From contig RPFO01000022.1 in the NCBI GenBank assembly GCA_009746045.1, positions 1,612,463 to 1,676,462 of the forward strand: a DNA stretch of 64,000 nucleotides, given 5' to 3'. The notes under the pieces were generated by a model. It worked only from the letters and a program-made list of their open reading frames with translations. It was not told the DNA's origin and did not search any database. The translations under genes and the position numbers were made by a program. Shown piece by piece: positions 1 through 17,300 of this stretch (position 1 is its first letter; each line of letters begins with the position of its first letter). The DNA is from Mesostigma viride. Lineage: Eukaryota; Streptophyta; Mesostigmatophyceae; Mesostigmatales; Mesostigmataceae.

Positions 1-5490
<5,490 letters not shown>

Positions 5491-6125
5491 CAGCCATGAT
5501 TTGTCTGGTTCCTAAGAGCCTGACTTGGCTGTCGTGAATGGTACTGTTGAACAGACAAAAACGTCGTCAACAGTCAGGCTGGCCAGGGCATCCACACAGG
5601 ATATTACATGTTCCCAGCTGACCACCTGTGCCTGGCAGGTGCGGGGCCTTCGATCTGTATGCATAGTAGCCGGTTGCCCGTCGCGTGGTTGCCCGCAAAA
5701 GAATAACAATTTTTACATTTATATTTAGTTCCATCGATCGTTAATCCAACGTACCAGCACATATTCAGAAATGTTATAGAAGATTGTTATCTTACATCAT
5801 TTTTAAAAACAAGGCAGTCGGATCGAAAAGAGCGAACGAGAATAAAAAACATTGACGTCCGAGCCGGCCAGCTAGCCGAATAACGATCGAATTATGGCAA
5901 CCTTAATTAACTTGGGAGTAACTCTCTGCTGAGACGCCATGCCCTAGCTTTTTGGTATAGCTATGCTGATCTTCCCCCCCATGACAGGCTCCCCCTTCGC
6001 TGGGCATAGCTTGAAGATCATGGGGATGCAAGTGCCCTGGTGCACCTAGAGCAAGGGTCCTTTACATCCCCACCCTTGCATGCAGGAAGTAGCTTAGGAT
6101 GTATGATAGGCCATATGCCCTCCCT
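5491..6125. other. Intergenic region after the GT29 gene
   Basis: No gene supported. An AATAAA at 5841-5846 lies about 350 nt past the stop and could be a polyadenylation signal, but the distance makes this weak. The rest is AT-rich and non-repetitive. Confidence 0.4.
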
Positions 6126-6195
6126 CAAGGGCTATGTGCTACATATACTCCCAACGGAGTTATGTTACAATTCAATTCAATTCAATTAACTTACA
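6126..6195 (+). mobile_element. Truncated retroelement 3' tail (hairpin plus AATTC repeats)
   Basis: GTGCTACATATACTCCCAACGGAGTTATGT followed by (CAATT)n. It matches the end of the LINE at 10.25 kb and other tails in the window. CTCC-CAAC-GGAG forms a stem with a CAAC loop, and simple repeats follow, as expected for a non-LTR element 3' end. Confidence 0.6.
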
Positions 6196-6549
6196 TATGC
6201 CCGTATATGCACTGGTCGTCTCCTTGATATATACCTGCAGTCTGCACATGATAATTAAGCATAGCTACCCGCTGATAGGCCTGATACGCGCCCCGATAGG
6301 TACCGCCTGGGTCGAAGCAGCAGAACCCTAATTCGTGTACAGTGCATGACGTAGGCGGATATATGGCCGTCTGCCTCTCAGCGGGTGGGTGCTCATCGGA
6401 GCTAGATCGAGTACAACGCGGTTGCAGTTCGAACGCCAGCACAAGCTCCGGCCCGCGCGCGGGCCATCGGGGGTCTTGAGCAGCTCAGCCAAGAGCTGGT
6501 CGATCGGCGCCGGTGCGCTAGCTAGTATAGAGACAACTGATACGCGTGT

Positions 6550-9500
6550 GTTCCACTCCCATGCCTCGACCTAGCAGTCGGGTGATAGACATGGTGGCGC
6601 CGGTATTTCGGGCTACAACTTCATCTGTCAACTGTCAGATTCGTAAAACCCAACGAGTGCTAGATTACCTACGCCTCGGCGTTGTGCAATCACCCCCGAA
6701 AACCCCGAGCAAGCGGCAGGCTCGCATCCTACGCTTGCAGGACAAAATCAATACGATGAGCACTATTCCCTCCGCTTCCCTCCCCTCCGTTCCATCCCCA
6801 CCCCCACCCCCCGCTGCATCCTTCCCCATCCCCAATCGCTGTTCTCCCCTGTTGGGCCAGAAGGCATCCTTGGCCCTCGCGACTTTTAACGCACGTACAT
6901 TGAGCACTAGCAGATGGCGATAATAGCTACCGGGTAGAGGAGCTCGTCGCCTTTTGCATAGCCCATCGTGTGTCTATTCTAGGCGTGCAAGAGCATCGCC
7001 GCACGGTGCCACTTGGCATGGTGAGCACTGATCGATCGCTTGGCAGGTGGCTGGCGTTTTTACTCCGCTGGCAGTGGTACACCAGGCCAAGGTGGTGTCA
7101 GTCTTTTGTGTTCGCCGCTGGCAGTTGCCAGCCTTAGCACGCTGAAGTTTCTAACCCCACGCCTTATGGTAGCACATTTCACCTCCGTCGAGGGGGGGTC
7201 TAAACACCACCTCACGGTTGGGGTGGGCTATGCACCCGGCCATAGTGGTCTACCTGAGTCGGAACGCCAGAAGTTCTTGGAGCATTTGCATCGCCTTGAC
7301 TGGGGGGCCACCCCGGCCCGCCACTTTTTGGTTATGCTGCTCGACGCCAATGCCACGCTCCCCGTGGGCACTGCTGGCAGTCGCTTTGCGCCTGCTGACA
7401 CGGCTGCTACTAGCTAACGACAACACTCCCCTGTTTTCTGCCTTTTTGCGGGATAGCGGGATGGTTGCTGTCAACTGCCACTTCCAACGTCCCTCACAGG
7501 ACTTGGTCAATTTTCGGGGCCCTAACGGCAGTACGTCAGGCCTGTACGTCTGGACTACGTGGTGGTACGGCAGCCCAGGACCCAGGTGCACCTCGGTCCT
7601 CGGTTCTGAACACCCGAGTGTTTGACACGCCCACGGTGTGAGCACTCTGACCACCGCCTGGTGGTGCGTGCGACCATTCGGCTCCGGTTCGATCCACGCA
7701 CCCAAGCGCCGCGCCCCAGTGGCCCGTCCTGACTGGTCGGCTCTACATACGCCCGGTCCGGGGAGATCCTGATCGAGGATCGCTGGACGGACGCCGAGAG
7801 CGAGCGGGACCGGTGCCGACTGGAGTACCTGTCGGCCCTGGACGCCCGGGCGGACGTCGACGAGCTGGACAAGGGTGCTCCCAAAGCCGCCATTTTTGCG
7901 GGCTTTGCGGCCCGCGCACCGCTGCTGGCGGCCCGGCACCTGCCGGTCATGCCCCGCCGCCGCCCCGGCCCGCTCTACCGCCAGGACCCCAAGGTTTTGG
8001 CCGCCCGGCACCCCGGCCCTCAAGCGTAACCGGGACCCGTTGCTGAAACCGGTGCTCATAGCCGCGCCCTTGGGGAGGCCTACGCACATGCTCAGGACGC
8101 ATCTAGAGGCGGCCCAGTGCATCGCAGATGCCAAGGCCTCCAAGCTCGCAGCCAGGGCAAGGACATGTGGTACCACCTCGACTGGCTCGGCGGGCGGCGG
8201 CAGCGCACCCCGGTGGAGCACACGGGGGACGGCACGGCGCCGGTTAGCCTTGACCGCTGGTTAATTGGCCCACAATGTTTCCTTGACACTGAGGTGGGGC
8301 CCGCACCCCTCCCCCGCCGCTTCACCTGGCGAGACGGCCGCCCGTCTCGGTGTTGCCGGAACCCCGCCGCCGCCTGCGCCCCCCTCGGCCGCGGACTACC
8401 AAGTCCCCGCCGTTGCAGGGGGGCTGACTTGCCACCGACGGCGCCGTCCACCCCTTCACTTTGAAGGAATTGGACGGCGCCCTTGCTCGCCTGCGGTACG
8501 ACGCGGCGGTCGGTGCCGACCACCACCTTTCGGCTGAGTTGCTGAAGACCCCTGACCTTGCGGTGAGGAAGCTTCTGCTGGCGTTCTGCAATTAACCGTG
8601 TCCTGCTCTCTGATGAGCCTCCGCCTGCTGAGTGGCAGACGGGCATCCGCGTCATGCCGTACAACAAGAAGGGCTCTGCTGCTGACCCTGGTAACTATCG
8701 GGGTGTCTGCCTCCAGAGCGCCGCGCTGAAGGTCTTCATGCGCATGATGCTGCACCGACTCCGCGCCGCGCTGGACCCACACCTGGGTGAGTCTCAGATG
8801 GGTTTCCGTCGTGGTCGTAACACTGTCATGGCTGTGTTTGTCGCGCGCCGGTTGATGGAAGAGGTGCGTCGCCTTTGCCCTGACAGTTTGCCGCTAGTCT
8901 TCATTTTTGTTGACTATATCAAGGCCTTTGACACGGTTCTCTGGGAGGCTCTTTGGGCCATCCTAATTCCTAGCTCTGGATCGGGTACCGCCAGCGTTTA
9001 TTGCTGCCATCCGTCGACTGTATGAGGGCTCACAGGCAGTAGTGCGGACTGCGGAAGGCACCACCCCACCATTCCCCCTTCACCACGGGGTGTGGCAAGG
9101 TTGTGTCCTGTCCCCATATCTGTTCATTATTGTCGTGCGCCGGGCACGCGCGCGCTTTACTGCTCTTAAGGGGTTCGAGCCTGGCTTGGACATCCTTAAC
9201 GAGCGCGAGCATGGCGGGGGTAGCACTGGCTACCGCCTGGCCGACCTGATTTATGCGGACGACACCACCCTCATCGCGCGCCCCGAGCATGCATGCACAT
9301 TCAGACCTGGCTGGACTGTCTGGGCCTTGAGGCGCGGGCGGTGGGGTTGGAGATTAGTGTCAAAACTGAGGCTATGGTGATTGCCGGGGCTTCCAGTCGC
9401 CCGCCGCTGCCGCGCCGGCTGCTAGACGGGACGGAGGTCCCGTTTCGTGATCGCTTTAAACTGCTGGGGAGCATGCTTCCTGACACCGCCGCCGATGTGG

Positions 9501-10312
9501 ACACCCGCATCGGCCTGGCCTGGGCTCGGCATCGTTCGCTCAAAACCTACTGGCACTACGAGCTCGAAGGCCCTCGGCGAGCACCGCAAGCGCATGCTCC
9601 TCAAGGTCCCGGTCCTCACGGTGCTCACGTATATGGCGCCGAGGCATGGACGCTCACGGACACGCTGGCGGCCAAGCTAAACGGCATGGTAACCAGGATG
9701 CTCCGTCAGGCCCTGTCAGAATGTGGGTTTTTCCAGGCATAGGTCTTTAGAATCTTTATACCAGGGCATGCCTCGCATTTCGGACGAGATTAGACAGCGT
9801 AGGATAGCATTCGTAGGACATCTTGCTCGCACCAGCCAGGTAGACACCACCCTCGGTCTGGCCGGCCCCCAGCGGCTTGGCCAGCCAGGGCGGCATATCC
9901 TGACCTGGCCTGGCCCCAAGGACATTCCTAAGAAGGTAGGCAAACATGTCATGACCTACCCACAGCAGTTGCTGGCTGACCTAGTGGTCCCAGCTCCGTT
10001 TGAACATCGCATTCACTCCGGAGTGAATGCCCTCTCTCTTGCTTGGACTGCTATGCACAGGACAAGAAGAGGTGGAAGACCATTGTCCAGGCTCATACGC
10101 CCGCCCCTCTGGGCAAGCCCCCTCCCCCCAAGCGGAAGGGGCGCTTTGCTGAGTAGAATAGGTAGGGTTTTCTAGATTAGATTAGCTAAGTAGCGTTAGA
10201 TTAGTTCGGTTTCGCGGCTTTGTCCCCCCTCCATCCATCCACGGGAATATGTGCTACATGCTCTCCCAACGGAGTCATGTTATAATTAAATTTAATTTAA
10301 AATTTAATACGC
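6550..10312 (+). mobile_element. Decayed non-LTR retrotransposon (LINE), endonuclease plus reverse transcriptase
   Basis: Coding blocks in changing frames, so it is a pseudo-element. The endonuclease segment (about 6868-7680) shows LATFNARTL, VEELVAFC..LGVQEHR, MLLDANATL, LDYVVVR and the catalytic SDHRLVV. The reverse transcriptase (about 8640-9290) shows NYRGVCLQS, QMGFRRGRN, FVDYIKAFD, GVWQGCVLSPYLF and the active site YADD (near 9255). The C-terminal part (to about 10110) shows YGAEAWTLT and RRIAFVGHLART, followed by a TW-type segment. Gene order EN-RT identifies a LINE-class element; I cannot assign the clade (RTE-like or related are possible). Several frame changes and stops between 6920 and 9760 mean it cannot encode an active protein. 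It ends with the hairpin and A/T-rich tail at 10245-10312. Confidence 0.9.
10245..10312 (+). repeat. LINE 3' terminal hairpin and AT tail
   Basis: GTGCTACATGCTCTCCCAAC then GGAGTCATG. The CATG..CTCC arm pairs with GGAG.CATG around a CAAC loop. A tail of TTTAATTTAAAA-type repeats follows. Same design at six other places in the window, with arm sequences that differ but remain paired. Confidence 0.65.
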
Positions 10313-11340
10313 ATGTGCCAGAGACAACTATTCCTGGACGCATGTATGAAGTGAGACAGCTATGCCTGGACGCATGGCAATCCAACGCTGTGGAAGGACT
10401 AGGGTAGTTTGTCTGAGAGGAAATTAAGACGCGAACACCATATGCGGGATTGAGCTATACATCAAGGAGACAACCAGCTATACATATTCTTAATTACTAC
10501 ACATGTACGTGGTAATTAGTTTTCGCGGCTCCGTTCACCCCCACCCACCAGCAATGGAATACGTGCTACATGATCTCCCAATAAAGTCACGTTATAATTT
10601 TTGTGGTACGTGTGTGCAGCAGCATACTTCAAGTGAGACAACTATATGACACTAGACACTCCCGGCCAGTTAGGCTCGAAACACTCGCCCTGATCAAGCA
10701 AGCTGTTTCCGGCCCCACCGTCTAGGTCATCAAGTCGCTCTACACGTAAGCCAGCCATAATTTCAATGCACAAGGCTACACATTATCATCACCATTCATA
10801 TTCATCATCCTGAACGATTCGAACACGCGGACAAGATAACGGCAGGCTCGAGCTACCATGGTCCGGATTTTCCCGATTTCTGGCCTGCGCTGGTTGTCTC
10901 CTTGATATGGAACATATGTAAATTCTAACTTGTGCAACTGATTTCCATTACAAATAGGAGTCGTGCCCCGATCACAAGTAATCATGCCTGGATGAGCCGG
11001 GATAGCAGGCATGCATGCAGGCAGGCAGTCCATTCACAAAAGTTCACCACAAAACTGCCATTCCTGCCATGTAGCTGGATGAAGCTACCATGCTTACAAC
11101 GGGGTCCTCTCAAGAGCAAACTGCACCCAGGATTTGCTTCGCACTACCAAGGCATTTCTATTTACAGCTAGAAGTGCCACTAGAAAGAGGCAAGTCCCCA
11201 CGTTTGGGGCCCACTTGGTGCACCAAACTAAGAGTCTGCCCGTCAACAAACCAAGTGAATCATGCCCAGAAGATCTCAACAGCTCCGCCCCCCTGAGTCA
11301 AATAACGGAAGCCAGTACCCCTGGGTAAACGTGTTGCTCG
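10313..11340. other. Intergenic, short dispersed repeats
   Basis: No gene supported. It holds several copies of a short box: GAGACARCTATKCCTGGACG at about 10321 and 10354, ATCAAGGAGACAACCAGC at about 10467, its reverse complement GGTTGTCTCCTTGATAT at about 10892, and GAGACAACTAT near 10635. The same box recurs elsewhere in the window. Otherwise nothing seen. Confidence 0.5.
10555..10600 (+). mobile_element. Retroelement 3' tail fragment
   Basis: GTGCTACATGATCTCCCAAT followed by AAAGTCACGTTATAATT, a diverged copy of the same 3' end (loop and right arm mutated). No coding sequence attached. Confidence 0.5.
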
Positions 11341-11346
11341 TTTATT
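11341..11346 (-). terminator. AATAAA polyadenylation signal of the TBC1D22 gene
   Basis: AATAAA on the minus strand begins 14 nt after the TGA stop of the TBC1D22-like gene. Short 3' UTR inferred. Confidence 0.55.
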
Positions 11347-11359
11347 GCTAACCACCACG

Positions 11360-14300
11360 TCACTTTGTGAGATGGTTGGGAGACTTGTCAAACATGGTGC
11401 GCCAGATGAACGCTTGAGAGAGGACCATCTCCATCTCCTGCACACGCAATAAAAACGAGACACGACGACACGCGAACACACGAGTGTTTCGATCAGATAG
11501 GCACCGTGAAAGCCTCCTTCTACAATCAAAGCGCCCTATCTGAAAAATGTGTGCTCGCACAGCTAAATGTGGCCACCCTTTAGCTACCTTCAGTGACAAC
11601 AGCCATGAGCAGCAGGCACAAGTCCGCGACCGCATGGCGCCAAGAGAGTCAGGACCTCGACAACATAACCTAATGACTCTATGAGCTAGTTCAGACATCA
11701 GAACATTGCACAGATCTCCTCACCGCCTATGCCTCCTAGCAAGATGGGGTGGGGTCGTTGTGTACAACGATAAGCACGCGGGTTGGCCACAACGACACCC
11801 GAGACGGCATTATGTGCCACTCCGTCCTAGTCTGTAGCATGGGCGTGTGTCTTAATTCTACATCCCAAACCCTAAACAGTACCTGCGAGGTCCATTTGTC
11901 GGTCGGCATGTGCTGCAGGAAAAGCAGCATGTCTTGGAACTCGAGGCCGCGCAGCTGCTCCGACCACTGCGATGGAAGGCAGGGGGGGGCGTGACATCGT
12001 AGCGCGCGTAGGAAAGGAGCACGGGGACATGTGAGCAGGGGAATAGGGGGGGCGGGGCCATGTGTGTACGTGCGTGTGGGTACGCGTGTGTGCGTGTATG
12101 TGTGTACGTGTGTGTGGGTACGCGTGTGTGCGTGTATGTGTGTACGTGCGTGTGGGTACGCGTGTGTGCGTGTATGTGTGTACGTGTGTGTCACGGATAT
12201 TGCAAAATGGACAGGTGAGAAAGGTTAAGCGTTAAGTGTGATGTGATGCCGCACAAGTACGGTATATGAAGTGTGATGTGATGCCGCACAAGTACGGTAT
12301 ATGAAGTGTGATGTGATGCCGCACAAGTACGGTATATGAAGTGTGATGTGATGCCGCACAAGTACGGTATATGAAGTGTGATGTGATGCCGCACAAGTAC
12401 GGTATATGAAGTGTGATGTGATGCCGCACAAGTACGGTATATGAAGTGTGATGTGATGCCGCACAAGTACGGTATATGAAGTGTGATGTGATGCCGCACA
12501 AGTACGGTATATGAAGTGTGATGTGATGCCGCACAAGTACGGTATATGAAGTGTGATGTGATGCCGCACAAGTACGGTATATGAAGTGTGATGTGATGCC
12601 GCACAAGTACGGTATATGAAGTGTGATGTGATGCCGCACAAGTACGGTATATGAAGTGTGATGTGATGCCGCACAAGTACGGTATATGAAGTGTGATGTG
12701 ATGCCGCACAAGTACGGTATATGAAGTGTGATGTGATGCCGCACAAGTACGGTATAGGAAGTGTGATGTGATGCCGCACAAGTACGGTATATGAAGTGTG
12801 ATGTGATGCCGCACAAGTACGGTATATGAAGTGTGATGTGATGCCGCACAAGTACGGTATATGAAGTGTGATGTGATGCCGGAGAGCACGACACATGGCG
12901 GGTACCACATTGCTAACGTACGGCGGCCTGCCACATTGCTAAGCAACAACACCGCAGATGCCTGATGGGCACACACGACACTAGAAACTGGTGAGACATA
13001 AGCATGCGCGACGCACCGTGAGCAGGAAGCTGGCGCATGCGTAGACAAGGAACTCCTGGAAGTGGTCCCCTTCCGACAGGTACGTGTCCCACAGGCGGTA
13101 GACCAGGTGGAAGGGTACCTGCATGCCAAAGCAAGTCACCAAGTAGCGATGGGGGAAGCCAACGGTGTAAGGCAACGCTGGAAAGCGGAGGCGTAGAGCA
13201 ATGCTGTGAACGCGAGATTTTATCCACTCGTGGGCTGGGAAGAACATTTCAGCGACGCAAAACCCATCCCCCCCGAGGGATCACCCTCGCAAAGCGGCGA
13301 GTTGCGAAGCCACACGATAGCGTCTAGAGCGGCGTGATGTCGGGATCGCGCCAGGTGGCGACATAGGCATGCTTGCTGCCCACTGCCCCCGCATGTCAAC
13401 TGCACGCATGGCCAAGGGACTGCATGAGAGTTCATGCATGTGAGGCTGGAGGGCAAGCGAATCAGTGCACCTTGCTGACAATATGGCCTTGTGCACCGTG
13501 CTGGCCCCATGTCTCTGCGGTTTCCACGCATCAACGTAGACTTTTAATATCACGAACATCCATTGTTTCGTGCACGGCACAACATGGCAACCTGCCCTTA
13601 TCGCGTGCAGCCGCAGGCAGTTGAAACAAGCAGAAGGCTATCTACCGATCTGACAACGCTACATCTCCCTAAAGGACACTGGAGGGAACCCTCACCTCGC
13701 GCAGAAGCAGGCAGTTGAACCAGCGGAATGCAAACTGGAGGAACTCGAGCCGCTGGTGCTCAAAGTGGGTGTACACGCGCTCTGCACGTAGCAGACACAT
13801 GGCAGCCAGGTGGACAAAACACACAGATAAGCACCTGTATAATAACACACAGATAAGCACCTGTATAATAACACACAGGTAAGCACATGTATAATGACAC
13901 GCGGATAAGCACCTGTATAATAACACACAGGTAAGCACATGTATAATGACACGCGGATAAGCACCTGTATAATAACACACAGGTAAGCACCTGTATAATA
14001 ACACACAGATAAGCACCTAGATCGCCCTACAGCTTCGCAAGGGCAACCATCTTGGATTGGGGGTTCACTTGTGAAAATGTTGTCAAACATTTTGGCAGGT
14101 AAGATACAACGCACATAGAATACAATTCTGCATACTGGCCGGTGGGTGCCGCAGCACAGGAAAACGGGGCCCATGTCAAGAAGCCATGAACGCGCACGGC
14201 AGCATGCTTTGCAAGAAGTTTCAAAGCTGGTTGGTTCAAGTGAATTGGCAAGTGAACGAATAAAAGCTTATTGGCAAAGAAGACACTAAGCGAATGCATA

Positions 14301-17300
14301 CAAAGCAGAGCATGCGCGTGCCACAGCGTCCCGCCATGATTCAATCCACATTGGGATGGAACAACAACTCTCCCCCCCAATCCCCCCCACCCAACCCACC
14401 CAACCCACCCAACCCACCCAACCCAACCCACCCATCCCAACCAACCCACCCAACCCAATCCACCCAACCCACCCAACCCACCCAACCCAACCCACCCATC
14501 CCACCCAATCCACCCACCCCACCCCACCCAAGTTATGGTGTAAGATTCGACACACCGCAACGCACCTCCCAGGTGGCGCACCCGCACACCCCCGAAAGCA
14601 GCCCCTCCCCCCCCACCACACACAAAGACTTCCCCCATGCACGGTCCAAGTTCTTGTACACTCGACAGATCGAACCGCTCCCCCACGCCGCCCATGCCGC
14701 CCACGAGCACAGAAAGAACCCAAACGCTGTACAAGAGACCGCCAGCCCATACATATGTGAAGTGAGACAACTATGCCTGGACGCATATGTAACCTAATTC
14801 AACAGATGGACTCACGCACCGTCCACGCGGCGCACGAGCTCCTTGAGGCGGAAGACCTGCCGCTGGATGCCTGGCTGCGAGAACGTGTAGTGGTCCTGGA
14901 TCCCGTCCAGCAGCTTGGACAGGCACCAATAGCAGTCGGCCTCCACGTCCAGCAGGTCGTCCTTGGCCAGCGCGGTCACATCCCACGAGTCCAAGTCCAG
15001 CTCCTCCCCGTTCGGGCCCGAGCAGAACTCGTTGCCATCCAGGCTTCCCCCTGCCAGATACCCCTCGCGGTCGCCCCCGTAGCCCCCCGACCCGGAGCCC
15101 CCGTCCGAGTTGAAGTCCAGGTCACGACCGGAGCGGCCCGCCATGGTCATGTCCGAGGCGGACCGGCGGAGATGCAAGAGCTCGGACGCGGACGCGCTCG
15201 ATGAGGTGGAGCCGCCGGGAATGGCCTGGTCGTACTTCTCCGAGAGGAAGATGCACAGGAAGGGGGTCACGAGGTCATTGATGCCCTGCACGTAGCCGCT
15301 GGCCGGGTGGCGGATCGCCCTGGCGGGTGGGTGGGCGGACGGGCGTGCCGGGTGGGGTTGGGGGGGGTTGGGGGAAGGATTGGGTGAGTCACGCCCATTA
15401 TTGCCGATGAGTGTCGTTGCCGACAACATGCAACCGTTGCCGGCAGTGGCAATCGGCAGGATACGAGCGTGAGGGCATCATGCACAACAGGCACAGCAGG
15501 GCACATGGATTGCGCACTCGCCATAATTTCACAACATGCAGCCTCCATGCTGCGATCCGTGGCCTCAACAGGTGTCCACCATGCTCTTTAGGCGTGTACT
15601 CCATGTGGCCTTAACAAAAACACAGCATGCAGCCCTTCCAGATGTACGGCATGAACGCGAGCGACTCGACAGTACACAGCACGTGTCATCACCAGACACA
15701 GCAGATGCGATCACGACACGCCCTCACCAGACACAGCAGATGCGATCACGACACGCCCTCACCAGACACAGCAGATGCGATCACGACACACCCTCACCAG
15801 ACACAGCAGATGCGATCACGACACGCCCTCACCAGACACAGCAGATGCGATCACGACACGCCCTCACCAGACACAGCAGATGCGATCACGACACGCCCTC
15901 ACCAGACACAGCAGATGCGATCACGACACGCCCTCACCAGACACAGCAGATGCGATCACGACACGCCCTCACCAGACACAGCAGATGCGATCACGACACA
16001 CCCTCACCAGATGCAGCAGATGCGATCACGACACACCCTCACCAGACACAGCAGATGCGATCACGACACGCCCTCACCAGACACAGCAGATGCGATCACG
16101 ACACGCCCTCACCAGACACAGCAGATGCGATCACGACACGCCCTCACCAGACACAGCAGATGCGATCACGACACGCCCTCACCAGACACAGCAGATGCGA
16201 TCACAACACACCCTCACCAGACACAGCAGAATGCGCGCAAGATGTTCACGAAGTTTACCGTGTGTGCCCTCGACAGCTGTACAGGGTGCACCCGCACTAG
16301 ATGTTCACTAGATGTTCACTATATGCCCTCACCAGATGTACAGTATGCGCGTGAGCGACTCCTGGATCACCGTCGTGTGGAAGAAGGGGACCGTCGGCGC
16401 GGTGCGGGGCACGTCCACCAGGATCTGCGGGCACGGGCGGGGGGCACGCGAGAAGGGAATACATGAGAAGGGGATACAGCCACAATCTTTTCTTAAAATC
16501 GATTCATTAAATGTCCTAAGGGTAGGAATCACAAGTCGGTGGTGGCCATAAGGGAAACAAATTACAAATCGATGGTGGCCAGGAGCAGGGGCGGAGCGGG
16601 GCGTACAAAGAGCAGGGCCAGGGGGGTAAAAAAGGAGCAGAGGGAAGATGGGAGAACCAAGGAGAGATGGCAGGTGTCCCCGGCAAAGAGTCGCACAGGT
16701 GCTTCCGCATCGCAGACCATCCTCCATCCTTATAATACTACATTGTGTGTCTCCCTAGCATAAAATACAGTCCGCAGCTCCTATCCTTACCCCCTTGAAG
16801 GTTCCGCTATTGGAACCCATGTGCCGCGTCACGTGCTTTTGATTGATTAACCCCTAACACCATGTCCCCCCCACGTGCCTGCCAAAGCATGTTGAGCTGT
16901 TTGGACCGCTCATTCTGCTCCATTCACAATACCGTTTAGTAAAGTAAAGTATAGTATAGTATAGTATAGTATAGTATAGTATAGTATAGTATAGTATAGT
17001 ATAGTATAGTATAGTATAGTATAGTATAGTATAGTATAGTATAGTATAGTATAGTATAGTATAGTATAGTATAGTATAGTATAGTATAGTATAGTATAGT
17101 ATAGTATAGTATAGTATAGTATAGTATAGTATAGTATAGTATAGTATAGTATAGTATAGTATAGTATAGTATAGTATAGTATAGTATAGTGTAGTGTAGT
17201 ATAGTATAGTATAGTATAGTATAGTATAGTATAGTATAGTATAGTATAGTATAGTATAGTATAGTATAGTATAGTATAGTATAGTATAGTATAGTATAGT

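Noticed and set aside
12191-13129. 312-codon minus-strand ORF with a 35-residue periodic sequence
   Set aside because: It is the 35-bp minisatellite translated; the same peptide appears in all three frames, and the array is inside a TBC1D22 intron.
12235-16260. CRISPR-like arrays of 35-bp repeats
   Set aside because: Repeats are directly adjacent with no unique spacers, and the DNA is eukaryotic.
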